From Xylogone sp. PMI_703 (lineage: Eukaryota > Ascomycota > Leotiomycetes): a stretch of DNA of 64,000 nucleotides. The notes beneath the pieces are model-generated. The model was not told the DNA's origin, did no database searches, and was given only the letters and a program-made list of their open reading frames with translations. Numbering within the stretch: the first letter of the stretch is position 1; every line of letters begins with the position of its first letter. This document shows positions 22,322-34,160 of this stretch, piece after piece. Where the stretch lies: the NCBI GenBank assembly GCA_021399445.1, contig JAJTUQ010000005.1, positions 5,022,001 to 5,086,000 of the forward strand. Reading direction: 5' to 3'. Position numbers and translations under genes: made by a program.

Positions 22322-24995
22322 ATGGTTGTGCCACAGCTCTCACACCTATCCCTCCTAGCCCTGGCGGGCTCGTTCAATGGCATTGTAGCGCAGCTAATCA
22401 CTAGTGACACATATTTCTATGGAGAGTCCCCTCCAGTTTACCCATCTCGTTAGTACCCTTTTTTAGTAAACAGCTTCTTATTGATTATTATCGAAATTTG
22501 AAACTTTAAATTTCCAAAGAAAATCGAATCAAGTCTAATATACATATATAGCAAAGGGAAGTGGAGTAGGTGATTGGGCATCTTCCTACGCGAAAGCCGC
22601 TGCATTTGTGGCAAAATTGACGCTAGAAGAGAAGGTATACAGATCCCATCTTAAACAGAATTCTACCAGCCCTTACAAGAAAATCAGGCAAATCTTACCT
22701 TTGGTTACTCCGACCCAACAAGTGGTTGCGTAGGAGCTGTTCCTCCAATTGATCGAGTAGGGTTTCCAGGATTATGTCTTCAGGACGCTGGGAACGGCGT
22801 GCGAGCTGCGGACCTTGTTTCATCCTTTCCCAGTGGCATTCATGTTGGAGCGAGGTAAGTTAGATAGGATGGGAATATTGTGTAAGGATTAGTCTCTGAC
22901 TTGAGGCGCATAGCTGGAATGCGGACCTTGCTGCTAAGAGAGGTAAGGTCATGGGCCTCGAGTTCCGAACTAAAGGCGTGAACGTTGCACTCGGTCCTGT
23001 CGTTGGGCCACTCGGCCGGGTTGTTGAATCTGGGAGAAACTGGGAGGGTAATACAACTGATTCTTCAATATCCTAGCGTTTTTCTAACGAACTGTAGGGG
23101 TCTCTAGCGATCCCTATCTTTGCGGTGCACTTGCAGCTGAAACAGTAACTGGCATTCAAAGCCAAGGTGTTATTACTAGCGTCAAGGTATATATTCATGC
23201 TCGCCATATATTTAGTTCATGTTCTGATGGTTCTCCAAGCATTTCATCGGCAATGAACAAGAGACGAATCGAAACCCTTCCACTTCCAATGGCCAGTCCA
23301 TCGAATCAGTATCGTCCAATATTGATGATAAAACACTCCATGAGCTATATCTATGGCCATTCCAAGATACCCTCCGTGCTGGAAGCGGTAACATCATGTG
23401 TTCTTATAACAGACTTAACAACTCTCATGGTTGCGCAAACAGCAAGATTCTCAACGGGATTTTAAAGACTGAATTAGGGTACCAAGGATTCGTCGTTTCT
23501 GACTGGGGTGCGCAGCATAATGGGGTTGCGTCAGCCTTGGCCGGCCTCGATATGGCAATGCCATCTGGAAATTTCTGGGGGGGACCAACTGGCATTGCTC
23601 ATGCTGTTAGCAATGGAAGCGTGCCGGAATCCAGACTGGATGATATGGCCACAAGGTGTGTGAAAATTCAGAATAATTTATAGCCAATACTATTGCTGAC
23701 GCTGGAATAGAATCTTGGCCGCCTGGTATCAAATGAAACAAGACCAGGGCTATCCAGCACGTGGTGTGGGGATCCCGAAGTCTATCACAGCTCCACACAA
23801 GCCTGTCAATGCTATTGACCCAAGTACCAAAGACGTGCTTCTTGATGGTGCAATTGAAGGTCATGTCCTTGTCAAAAATATCAACAACGCTTTGCCGTTG
23901 AAGGTACCGAGCAATCTGGCTCTATACGGATACGATGGCATAGCAAACTATGGAGGTAATCTAGTTTCTCAAAACAACCAGATCCGGAACTACACTATGA
24001 TCGTTGCTGGTGGCTCTGGCGCAAATGTGGCATCTTACATATCCGCTCCATACGACGCTCTACAGGCGAGAGCCTACCAAGATGGATCTTTCTTGACCTG
24101 GGACTTCGTCAATAACAACGGCGGAGGTAGTCTCAACGGAGCCGCTGATGCATGTCTTGTATTCATCAATGCATGGGCTACCGAAGGATCTGACCGCCAA
24201 GGTCTCGCAGACGCCTACTCTGACAACCTTGTGCTGAATGTCGCATCAAAATGTGCCAATACCATAGTTGTGATTCACAATGCTGGTGCTCGAATCGTCG
24301 ATGCCTTTGCAGAAAATCCAAACGTAACTGCGATCATCTATGCACATCTTCCTGGTCAGGATTCTGGACGTGCTCTTGTCTCTCTCTTGTACGGAGATGA
24401 AGTCTTCTCTGGAAAACTACCTTACACTGTCGCAAAAACGGCAGCCGATTACGGTCCTCTTCTTGCCCCATCAAAGCCATCAGGAGACTTCGCCTTGTTC
24501 CCTCAATCCAACTTCAGCGAGGGCGTGTACATTGATTACAAGTACTTCGATGCTAACAACATTGAGCCCCGTTATGAATTCGGCTTTGGACTCTCCTACA
24601 CGACATTCGAATACTCAAACCTTGCAGTCTCAAAGACCGGCCACAACTGGAAGACATTCCCAAGCGGAGGAATTGAACAAGGTGGAGACGTCGACTTATG
24701 GGACAACCAAGTTACTGTTAGAGTCAATGTCAAGAACACCGGAAGTGTTGACGGAATGGAAATTGCCCAGCTTTACGTCGGTATTCCCGGTGGACCGGTC
24801 CGTGTCCTACGAGGCTTTGATAAGGTCAAGATACATGCGGGAGCAACTGCCAATGTGGAGTTCAAGTTGACGAGGAGAGATTTGAGTACTTGGGATACGA
24901 CGGCACAAAACTGGAGGCTGCAGACAGGAACTTATAACGTCTATGTTGGATCTAGTTCAAGAAACTTACCTCTGAAGGACTCCTTCACAGTGTAG
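22322..24995 (+). CDS. Secreted beta-glucosidase, glycoside hydrolase family 3, seven exons
   Basis: Exons 22322-22448, 22552-22634, 22688-22854, 22914-23047, 23098-23186, 23240-23655 and 23711-24995 join in phase to 766 residues. The N-terminus has a secretion signal (hydrophobic [16 protein letters not shown]). The GH3 N-domain shows [29 protein letters not shown] and VVSDWGAQH, in which the SDW aspartate is the known catalytic nucleophile. The C-domain begins after LPLK and contains [16 protein letters not shown]. The tail [31 protein letters not shown] is the fibronectin type III-like domain. The protein should release glucose from cello-oligosaccharides or aryl glucosides outside the cell. 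Length and domain order are normal and no lesion was seen. Confidence 0.93.
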
Positions 24996-25876
24996 TTAGC
25001 TGATAATTCCTGATAAAATACAACAGCTCTGCCATTAGGCAGAAGGTCGACCTATATTAATACATTTCTTCATTCAAAACCAACCCCGACTCTCTATCAC
25101 TGATCAAGTGCAGCCGGTAGTGGGGCGTCAATCATATGAACTAGGGCAACGTGTAACGGTAGTATTTTCACGGCTTAATTCTATTCCTTGAGTATAATAA
25201 GCTTATCCATCTGATGTTAGTTCACGAAAACCAGAGCAAGGTATAAATAGATCAACCTATTTCGGCTCAGTCCGCTCAGTCCGCCATACCATTCACCACA
25301 AAATCAAGCGAGGCTGCTTTTCAGATATTCCGGCTACTACAGGGCTTCAAAATATGATATTATATAATATGGCCAAATTTCTAATTCCACACTGGGAATA
25401 GCTCAACAAAGTTTTTGATTGAATATGGCTTGAAACTTTACGTAGGCGGACGAGCGGACAGGGCTGAAGTTGTCGCCAGGAGATTAGATGCTGAGTCAGC
25501 GTCGCTTAGTGTCAAGTGATTTCATCACATCCCAGTAAGATAAGGCACGACAAACCTTCCTCCTCATTAGACCTCAAAATCGCATGCTTCTTTTATCCTA
25601 ACCATTCAATCTTTATCGAAACGAAGCGCCTATTAGTATTCTGCTTATAGCAAGCAATTGGCAAAGCTCAAGCATGTCTCGCAATCCCTAAATGTAAGCG
25701 TTGATGCGCTCCCCGGATATCCGATCGCAAGATGCAACCCCATGTGCTAGGCTGATAACATGGGTCTCACCCATAGCATTCGCTACGTACTAAATACAAC
25801 CACGGCCTCACATAGATAGAGCTCATTTATTTATCATATATATTATCTCACTTAAGTTGTTCACTCTTTTGCAAAG
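24996..25876. other. Intergenic region, no gene seen
   Basis: It includes a short direct repeat of CTCAGTCCG near 25264-25282 and a TATAAAT-like sequence near 25242, plus the promoter of the Vps62-family gene. No gene was recognised. Confidence 0.4.
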
Positions 25877-27336
25877 ATGGATAGACGCGACGATCCACCG
25901 GCTCCGGATGACTTTGAGCTGAGTGACTTGGAAAATGATGCATTCCTCCCAAGAACACATACAACGACTAAATTCGCCAAACGCAATCGGTTTCTAGCTT
26001 TTCTCCCTCAGAGACTTAGAAATTTTATCGAAAATTTATCAAGAATCAGGGTGAGCTCAACATGCTCAGTGCAATAACACTGACATTACATTAATTCACC
26101 CGTGCAATGATAGGCCATGATTATCCTACTCTGTATTTTTGGTATTCTTTCTCTCTTAGCTTTTCTATATAATAGAAGACCTAGAACAGTATCGATACCG
26201 ACAAAGTCTCTTGCTCTATCAGCACAACTGGCTAAGCAACTTTCGGGAACGGCAGTTCCAGATTATGTTCTCACATACGGTATTATCTCAGCTCTCGGCT
26301 CAACTGATGGATTTCAAAGACTGAGAATTTTGTAGCTCCAATAGTTGTTCTCGAAAAGGGGGATGAATTTTACCCTAGCGACTTAGTAACCCACATATCT
26401 AATACACACCCAACCATAAACTTCACTGATGTTCCACTTACTGATATGAAAGACGGACTTACACTTGATAACCTAGACAAGTTGAATGATCTTGGCGGAG
26501 AGGATATTTATCTTACATCAAAATCGCGGCTTGCAAAAATTCCAAAATACCTACATGGGAAAGCTCCAGACCCAAAGACGTTGCAGACAGAAAAGGCTAT
26601 TAGCTGCGTAGTCATTGTTACAGAAAAAAGCAACGGCATTGTTGATGCGTTTTATATGTACTTCTATACCTTCAACCAAGGTCCTACAGTATATTTACAC
26701 GAACTTGGAGATCATCTCGGGGATTGGTACGTAGTATTCTTCCATAGTGACTCTGTGTAAGCTCACCATTTTTACAAAGGGAACATAACATGATACGATT
26801 TAAGGATGGTATACCGATAGCTGTTTGGTATTCTCAGCATGAATATGGTCAAGCTTTTACCTACGATGCAGTCCAGAAAGTTGGGAAGAGACCAATAGGC
26901 TTCAGCGCCAAAGGATCGCACGCAAACTATGCTGTAACAGGAAAACATGACCTACACAACGGCGGTAAGTAAAATGAGTCATATATATTGATTCGCTGTC
27001 TGATAGTCTATAGATGACGAAATCCCCGAAAACATCGTCTTTGATTACACCTCAGATGGGCTTATTTGGGATCCAACACTCTCGGCATATTACTACACAT
27101 ATTCGGTTGACACCAAAAAGTTCACTGCAGTGACAAAGGATACACCAGTGAATTATCTATATTTCAGTGGTAAATGGGGAGATCAAGAATATCTAGATGA
27201 CTCACCGGATCAAAGCTCATTCCACGGATTCCATAAATTTACGAGTGGCCCCCAGGGCCCATGGTTCAAACATCTCGACAGGGAAGATGTCTGTCTGCCA
27301 AAGGAGATTCCTTGTGTCATCCTGTCGTCGTTATAA
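25877..27336 (+). CDS. Vps62-family (DUF946) membrane protein, multi-exon
   Basis: Exons starting at 25877 join across introns near 26050-26114, about 26280-26334, about 26728-26780 and about 26966-27012. Residues near 80-100 form one membrane segment (AMIILLCIFGILSLLAFLY), preceded by a charged cytosolic head and followed by a large domain. That domain shows the Vps62 blocks YAPIVVLEKGDEFYPSD, LDKLNDLGGEDIYLTSK, VIVTEKSNGIVDAFYMYFYTFNQG, the GDW-EHNMIRF junction, VWYSQHEYGQAFTYDAV and FSAKGSHANYAV. Vps62 is linked in yeast to vacuolar protein sorting, but its biochemical role is unsettled. The C-terminus keeps the block FHKFTSGPQGPWFKHLDR. It appears complete. Confidence 0.85.
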
Positions 27337-27765
27337 GACCTTGTGGTGATAATAAATGTTTTGAAGCCGTTTGTATTATATTTTTTTAAGAGCTGGAAGA
27401 TCTTATTTATGGTGGATGTATGCAGCTGTAGGTTATCCAGTGTTTCGAAAGTTCATGTAGGTAATAGATATGATAATAGCACTTTTCAACTTTCTTGGCA
27501 TTATTAAGCATGGGTCAGTATGATTTATGAAACCAGTAGCTCTCAATTTCAGCTTTTTTCAATCTTGAAATTTCTAGAGCCAATAAAATCAAACATTGGA
27601 GTCACTAACTATCTTCTAAACGTCTGAGTCAACAGTAAAGGTAGCCCTCCATAATAAGATACGACGCGGATCTATTCTACCTTGACTCCCACTCTCACTC
27701 GAAATAACCGCCGTAAACGTAGCCCCGGTCCCCATAATCCAGTTTACTCATGAAATCAGCAGGCA
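27337..27765. other. 3' flank between convergent genes
   Basis: An AT-rich 429-bp spacer separates the Vps62-family gene and the RNase H gene, which face each other. No further feature was seen. Confidence 0.4.
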
Positions 27766-28251
27766 TTACTGCTGCTTATTCAATGCTTCATTACAGAATC
27801 GGTCTGCATCCACGTTTTCCCCCCTTGGTATCCAGATATACTTGACGCTTCCCTCCTCCTTCAATCTATTATCCAGATCTGATGCTTCCTCAATAAGATC
27901 TCGGTTGGCTACTTCACAACCAGAAGAATTTATCCAGCCATTCGCAGACCACTTATAGACCCACTCATTCATGCAGTTGACCGCATATTTAGAATCGGAA
28001 TAGATCTTAACATCGAGATATTGATTTGAATTCAGATTGTAACATATATCAAGAGCCTGTTCGAGTGCGAGGACGATTGCTGAGATCTCTGCTCTCTGGT
28101 TGGTCGGGCGTGGATAGGAGGGTAGATCTGTTGTCCATACCCAAGCTTTTCCGTTCCGCCTCTTGAGAACGGCCGCGGCAGCCCCAGTTGCAAATATACT
28201 TCCATTGTGTCTACAGCCACCGTCCACATATATTCTCATTATGTAAACCAT
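27766..28251 (-). CDS. Stand-alone RNase H domain protein
   Basis: A 161-residue single-exon protein consisting of one RNase H fold. The DEDD catalytic set is visible: D10 in IYVDGGCRHNG, E55 in NQRAEISAI, D86 in IYSDSKYAV and D in ENVDADRFCN near residue 149. Such proteins cut the RNA strand of RNA-DNA hybrids. It lacks the N-terminal hybrid-binding domain of RNase H1. This small single-domain type is found as multiple paralogues in many fungal genomes and may be a domesticated retroelement fragment or a distinct nuclease. No reverse transcriptase or integrase flanks it. The start is the upstream M of MVYIMRIYVDGG. The internal M at residue 5 is also possible. Confidence 0.85.
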   Translation of the reverse strand: MVYIMRIYVDGGCRHNGSIFATGAAAAVLKRRNGKAWVWTTDLPSYPRPTNQRAEISAIVLALEQALDICYNLNSNQYLDVKIYSDSKYAVNCMNEWVYKWSANGWINSSGCEVANRDLIEEASDLDNRLKEEGSVKYIWIPRGENVDADRFCNEALNKQQ

Positions 28252-29739
28252 TTTGAGGGACGGCAGCTGCTAGAGAAAGAGTTTTATCAGGCTAACAGAG
28301 AGATAGCACTCCGACACCAACCGGCTCTACTTTCGGAATAACTTGAACTGTTCCTGAGATCCTGTACTACCACTGAAAGAAGAACCTCATGTATCAAAGT
28401 TAGGTCAACTTACAGTACATGTCCATAGTACAAGAACAAATGCAGAGGAGGCTAGAAGACAGATCTATTTTAGGAAAACACAGATCTTACCTTATGAACG
28501 ACACACCTTGTATTCATAAAATGACTGCAGTGATGTCCAAGTTCATGAATCAGAATCTTATACAAGCTTATCTTTAAAACCCATACGCTGCTAGCATTTG
28601 GATGAGGACCGTTAAAATACCTTTGCTCTCGCTTTCTGAGACGTCAGCCCGCGGGGCAATTGGCCTGAGTTAGCGTTCCACCACCCGTGGAAGATCTCAC
28701 ACAGGATGCTTACGTCGGAACCCAGACGTTCCGATCGTGGGTTGAAGCAAGAAATTGACTGAATTAACTATCCTACTACGCGAGTACCATACAATTTATA
28801 GTGGCTAGTGCACTAGTGGATTACGAAGAGAATGCACTTGCATTGAGGGAGTTTTACAACGGTTTTACGCAAGTTTCATACCATACCTAATACAGCTGTG
28901 GCTCTGACGGTGTCAGGACCTGAGAGTCCCGATATACCATATCGTTATGGGAACTCAACTTCGGAATGTGAAGATGAGTTGAATTATCTATCCTACGAGG
29001 TATCTATAGCTATATTTATAGTGGGAAAATAAATAGTAGGGTACGAAGAGAAGTGAGTATTGAATATCGGAGTTCGCCCATGTTGAGTGAGTATGAAAGA
29101 GGGGTATGGCAGTATATAACCGATTTTACGGTTAGTATAGGGTGTTGTTGGAGGCCATTCCATAAGTGCTTACGCCTTTTCGTACAGCGCATTTTCACTG
29201 GTTCTGACATCATGGCTTTCGATAGCGCATATCCACCGGTTCTGACAGACGGCCACTCCAATTTCCCATATGCTCCAACATACAGTGTCTGACCTGGAAA
29301 ATTGTTAAAAAGCGGGCCATAGATGCCTGAAAATATGACATGGGGCCAGGAATGCATAATTAAGACGCGTCATTATTGACTGGCAGAAACACTACTGAAA
29401 CTTTAGGCTTATGTTAGCGATAGAAGCCTATAACTGCCCTGTAATTACAACGACTTTCAGGCTATTGATCACTGTAATACGCTGTAAATTTAGTGGGCTT
29501 TAGGCATTGAGTTCACTGGGATGCTATAATATTCCAACCTCATAGCATAACCAGCAGTGCCGCATCCGGATGGCGGCAACTAGGCCCTGTTTTGCGCGAG
29601 GCACCAACTGGCCCACATTTACATTTTTCCAAGTCAGACACTTTAGTAACAATCACAACACAACACTTTTAATATGGCCAAGCCTTCAAGTTCAAACTTG
29701 ATTAGTCTAAGATCTTAAATCTCAATGATTAGGAGTATA
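28252..29739. other. Intergenic region with repeat remnants
   Basis: Besides the diverged direct repeat it holds a 7-bp hairpin, TCGGAAC-N6-GTTCCGA (about 28713-28732). The open frame at 29016-29357 has no recognised features and overlaps the repeat, so I do not call it. Confidence 0.35.
28759..29055. repeat. Diverged direct repeat, two copies about 220 bp apart
   Basis: A segment beginning GAATTAACTATCCTAC (near 28762) recurs as GAATTATCTATCCTAC (near 28981). Both continue with a similar ATTTATAGTGG stretch and end in TACGAAGAGAA. The copies have diverged by substitutions and small gaps. They may be an old tandem duplication or parts of a repetitive element. Confidence 0.4.
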
Positions 29740-30742
29740 TTAATTATCAAGCGGGCTCACAGTAGGGTCCCACGTGCAAGGCGAGTACTCTCCTGTTTCC
29801 AATGATGCCATCTCCTCGTCGGTAAGCTCGAAATCGAACACGTCTGCGTTGGATTCTATCCTGGAATGCTTAAGGCTCTTAGGAAGGGGTACAAAGCCCT
29901 ATGAATGAATGTTAGTGATGGTCATACAAATTGGCTTCCGGTGCTACCGCATGACACACCTTTTGTAAACTCCATCTGATGAGCACTTGCGCAGCTGTCT
30001 TTCCATACTTCTGGATCAATGGCTGCAAGACTGGCTCATCAAATCGCTGCGTTCTAACCAAGGGACAATAAGCCTCAACCACGACGCCGTTTTCATGGCA
30101 CCAATTCACAATATCCGGCCTCGTTAACCAGGGATGCAGCTCCCACTGTCCAACACTAATCTGGCCTCCGTTACCTTCTCCGAATTCTGCTTCGAGTTCT
30201 TTAGTGTACTCCATGGTCTCCTCGAGATGATGCACTCCATAGTTAGAGACCCCGAGGGATCGAATCTTCCCGTCACGCTGTGCCTCGACCATGGCTCGCC
30301 ATGCCCCTTTTCTGATTTCAGGGCCTCCATACGGAGAGTGAATCAAGTACAAATCAAAGTACCCGAGCCCGGACTCCTTCAGTCCGGCATCAATGGCCGC
30401 CTTGGTTCCTTCATAGCCCTCTTTATGGCATTTGGATGTCACAAAGACTGCCTCACGGTTGACACCAGATTTGCGCACCGCTTCACCGCAGCTCTGCTGG
30501 CTGCCGTACATGCTGGCTGAATCCATATGCCGATATCCAACCTGGAGTGCGTGAATATTTGCATCCAAACTTGCTGCACTGTCAATCTTGTACCAATCCG
30601 CAGCATCACCAGCGGTCTGAAAGAAGAAGAGTCAGTGCCTCATGAAGCAATACTATAGGTTGGTACTTACCCCCAGACCAAGTACAGGAATTTCGTAACC
30701 GGTCTTCAACTTGTACGTCGAGTTCATCGATAGCTTCGCCAT
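29740..30742 (-). CDS. Aldo-keto reductase
   Basis: Three exons (30742-30671, 30616-29960, 29898-29740) give 295 residues, the usual AKR size. The N-terminus YKLKTGYEIPVLGLG is the AKR signature strand. The catalytic tetrad is visible: D and Y in YRHMDSASMYG, K in TSKCHKEG and H in YLIHSPYG. The coenzyme-binding region shows SLGVSNYG and the C-terminal exon GFVPLPKSLKHSRIESN, the NADPH-binding KSxxxxRxxxN motif. It should reduce aldehydes or ketones with NADPH in the cytosol. Splicing is needed to recover the coenzyme motif. The esterase gene lies upstream on the same strand, but a shared pathway is not shown. Confidence 0.92.
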
Positions 30743-31472
30743 CTTTACTATTATCGCGCTTCGTGGATAGATGGTTCGCAGTCACAATCGCTGGTCATTT
30801 AGACCCCCAACCAAGCAATGAAGGGATCTTATATAATAGATCAGTAGAGCAAATGTATAGATTTCGTCATGTGCAAATACCGGACTGAGTGGATATTGAG
30901 CCCTATGATCGGATTTAGCCACGATTTTATATGTGAACAAAATACGTTAAGTCCGGCGCCAATGAGAGCGCTTGACATAGGGAAGTCATGTCCAGGGGCG
31001 GGCGGAGGTTAAATCCAGAAATCGGAGTTAACAATACTATGACCGTTGGCTACGCTATTCTTCAAATAACTGAGCCTTCTTACCCTACAATGAAAGTAGA
31101 ATTTCAAATTTAGCGAACGTACTCACATATGGCACATATAGCTGGGTGACGTTGTAGCCACATGAGGGTATCAAGAATATATTGAGGGGTACTGAGGGTG
31201 CTTTGAAGCTTATGGAAGATGGCAAAGTAAATGTGAGAAAATCAGTGGCCTGGATTGGGGACACACTAAAGCTGTTACAGAGCAGCATTAAGCATCAAAT
31301 CTGATCATGACAAAAGTAGAACTATGCGTAATAGGAGGGGCTACAAACAGAGCAGTTCCTCTCTAAGCCTTGGTCATCGAATTTTGTTCCCGAGTCATCA
31401 CAACCCTCTTAGTGTGAAATAGATGCGAAGTTTGAAGAGGTACAGCTTTCTCTTCATTAATATATCCGGAAC
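30743..31472. other. Intergenic region, no gene seen
   Basis: This is the promoter side of the aldo-keto reductase and the 3' flank of the esterase gene. A small minus-strand frame at 31085-31288 lacks family features. Confidence 0.4.
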
Positions 31473-32450
31473 CTAAAAGCTGCGGAATGCTGCCAGTTGA
31501 TTTGCCTTGGCCCTCTTTGCAACATCCGTGTTTGGCGCAACTGGCATGAACACATGAGGCACTCCCGCGTACAGATGGAACTCGACATACACCCCATCCT
31601 TTGCCAACTTTGCCGCATAATCCACACACTCATCCCGAAAGAGATCCAGGGCCGCCACATCTATGTACGTGTCTGGGAGCCCTTTGAGGGTTTTCGCATG
31701 GGACGGGCTCGCATACACCAGGTCGACGACTCCATCTTCTACCCAGTCTCGCCCAAGGTATGCGGACCACCCCGTCAAATTGTCATTCCAGTTCCACGCA
31801 ACTAGAAATGGCTCAATCTCTTTATCGACCGGCTTGGTTGCTGTTCGAGAGTCTAGCATCGGTGATATCAGGATTTGCTTGGCAAGCTTGGGCTCTAAAC
31901 CACGATCTCGAGCCATGAGGGCCAATCCAGCTGCCATGCCCGCGCCTGAGCTGTGCCCCCAAGCAGCAATGCGGCCAGGATCCACATTGAGCGCTGCTGC
32001 GTGTTCTTGTACCCATTTTAAACCAGCAAAGCAGTCTTCCAGTGGTGTTGGGTGTGGATGCTCTGGCGCAATCCGGAAATCAACAGCAAGTACTTGGATT
32101 CCACATTCTTGTATATGTTCTGCCATGAATGCAGATATATCAGAGGCCTTGCCGTGTATCATACCGCCGCCGTGTATGTAAAACAGTGCTGGCCGGGGTC
32201 CCTTCTCCGAATTGGACTTCAGTGCAAATTGATGTATTGAAAGCTGCGTGCCATCATATGACTGGAACGAATGCACATCTACACCAATATGCGAAGGAAG
32301 AGGAGCCATTGTCGCATTTATGCCTGCTATCATGGCATCGAGGGCTTCGCGCCGTGATGAGATATCGTGTACAGCTGGCTTCGAGGAGGCCATCGCAGCT
32401 CGGAAGGCTGGCGTAGCCTCAGCCCACTCCTCATCGTACCTGAGTGGCAT
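31473..32450 (-). CDS. Alpha/beta-hydrolase fold-3 esterase (HSL-type)
   Basis: A 325-residue single-exon protein of the hormone-sensitive-lipase-like family. It has the oxyanion motif HGGG (94-97) in FYIHGGGMIHG, the block VDFRIAPEHPHPTPLEDC, the nucleophile elbow GHSSGAG (Ser167), the acid in the DTYIDVAALDLFRDE region and the catalytic His in GVPHVF. This triad is complete. There is no signal peptide, so it is probably cytosolic and acts on short-chain esters or lactones. A C-terminal SF ends the frame cleanly. It lies upstream of the aldo-keto reductase on the same strand. Confidence 0.92.
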   Translation of the reverse strand: MPLRYDEEWAEATPAFRAAMASSKPAVHDISSRREALDAMIAGINATMAPLPSHIGVDVHSFQSYDGTQLSIHQFALKSNSEKGPRPALFYIHGGGMIHGKASDISAFMAEHIQECGIQVLAVDFRIAPEHPHPTPLEDCFAGLKWVQEHAAALNVDPGRIAAWGHSSGAGMAAGLALMARDRGLEPKLAKQILISPMLDSRTATKPVDKEIEPFLVAWNWNDNLTGWSAYLGRDWVEDGVVDLVYASPSHAKTLKGLPDTYIDVAALDLFRDECVDYAAKLAKDGVYVEFHLYAGVPHVFMPVAPNTDVAKRAKANQLAAFRSF

Positions 32451-34160
32451 TGTGATCCGGAGCTAGCGACAGAAGCCAATCGGCCTTGCAATTTGATAAC
32501 TGAGTCCAAAGTTTCGGCTGAAGAAGCTTCACATTTATATTGTGTTCCCATACAATATTCCCTGTCTAGTCGGAGGCACTGTCGGTATATATGTTGCATT
32601 TGACCCTGGTGGAAGGCCAGGAGCGTGCTGTATATCTATGCTGCTGACGTGGGTCGGCGGTACTTGGACGTGCTAAGTGCTGACCAAGCCTGTCAGCTTG
32701 TATGCACAAACTGCCACGTACCAGTTGACCGTCAAATAATACATGCTTTACCTAAGGTGCGATCTGCTTGGCTGACAAAGCCCTGTGTGGGATATTATAC
32801 TAGGATCGTGGTGGCTCTCCTGTCTGGGACTTCTAGGAAAATCCAGGGTCCAGATGACTCTGTACAACTGTGTTCACGTTAGAGTTTATTGTACTCATAT
32901 TAATTGATGGATAGAACTATCATAATTCTTTCTTAGATAAATTTTATCGTCTTATGGAAGGAAAGCATAAAATCGAGCAAATAGATTTTTAGGTAGAAGT
33001 ATGCAAGTACAAACTTACAGCACCCTTTACCCTTATATCCTTACCCCAGACTAGGATAATGCGGTTACCTAGTGCTAGGCGAACACGTGGTGACTCCGTG
33101 GTATAGTATCATCCATCTGAGCGTATACAATTCTCACATTAGTGGGCACCAGATATTACAGCGATTGCTAGACCTCAAATGCATTACATACAGCAAAATG
33201 TACTGTAATTCAATCTTCGGCAGAGACCTGTCTGTAGCCAGACTCTTGCGTCCAAGTCAAAGGGCATGATGCCTATTACCAATTAGGAAAGTAAGTTACT
33301 GACGAGCTAGTGGCTGTTTCAGCTGCAGCGACGCATCTCTTGATCAGCCAAGCCGGTTTCCGTGCCTGGCCCATCATCAACAAGCCGCTGCATCTGTATT
33401 AAGTTCGTACTTCAAGAAGTAATGGACTGTCTACCTTTGAACAGTAATGCCGTCGATTCTATCTCACGTGTCACTCATTGCTACATCATTAGAGTTATTT
33501 TAGCGCCGCAGATTTATTAATTTACGTGCGTTTTCAAAAGAATTCAGATGTTGGAGAGCAAGTAAAGCAAATTCGTTTTTTACTATATATTTACGTTTTA
33601 ATTTAAATAAAGTTCAAAGTTATTTATTATTAACTTATTAACATTAATCCTATAATAAAATTGTATAACTATTTCCATTATACTTTATTTTTCTTTTATT
33701 AGGGATTAGGGAGTCCCGCTGTTGTTATTTTAGGTAAGCTCGGTAATAACGGGGGCGTTTTGAGTAAAGCTTTATATAAGGAGGACTTAAATCCACTTAG
33801 GCGCTTCGTTATTTTTACTTGACATAGACCACCTTCTGCACCGCACATCACATAGTTCTGTAACTAATTGAGCCTCGCAGCCATACAAATTATATGCACA
33901 GAAGTCCAAACTCTACACCACAGCCTCTAAAGTCGATGATGTGAGAGGTCAGCTCCTGAGAGGATTTATTCATCAGGTTTCTTAGGCCTAGACAGTTTAG
34001 TTGGTTTACTCGGACGCTTCAAAGAGAGGATTCGAACACAGTCTTGGTGTGTACGCGCCTGAGCATCTACTTTTAAGACATAATGCTTACAGGAAGTTAA
34101 AATCAGCGGGGTTGCTCATATTCAAGATAATGTTATCAAGTGTCACTGGCAAAATCTCTA
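32451..34160. other. Gene-poor spacer with an AT-rich island
   Basis: About 1.7 kb without a gene. Roughly 33530-33690 is strikingly AT-rich, dominated by A/T runs. It is followed by a sharper-composition segment with TTATATAAGG near 33771-33780, reminiscent of a retroelement LTR or a strong promoter. No matching second LTR was found. Confidence 0.4.

Noticed and set aside
31497..32466. Several open frames opposite the esterase gene (up to 172 codons)
   Set aside because: They are antisense shadows of a well-supported alpha/beta-hydrolase gene and lack domains.
33530..33830. Solo LTR of a retroelement
   Set aside because: There is an AT-rich stretch and a TATATAAGG motif, but no defined TG...CA ends, target duplication or second copy could be found.
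34001..34060. GTTCGAATCC-like B-box on the minus strand, possible tRNA
   Set aside because: The five bases on either side of the loop do not pair and there is no anticodon arm at the right distance.
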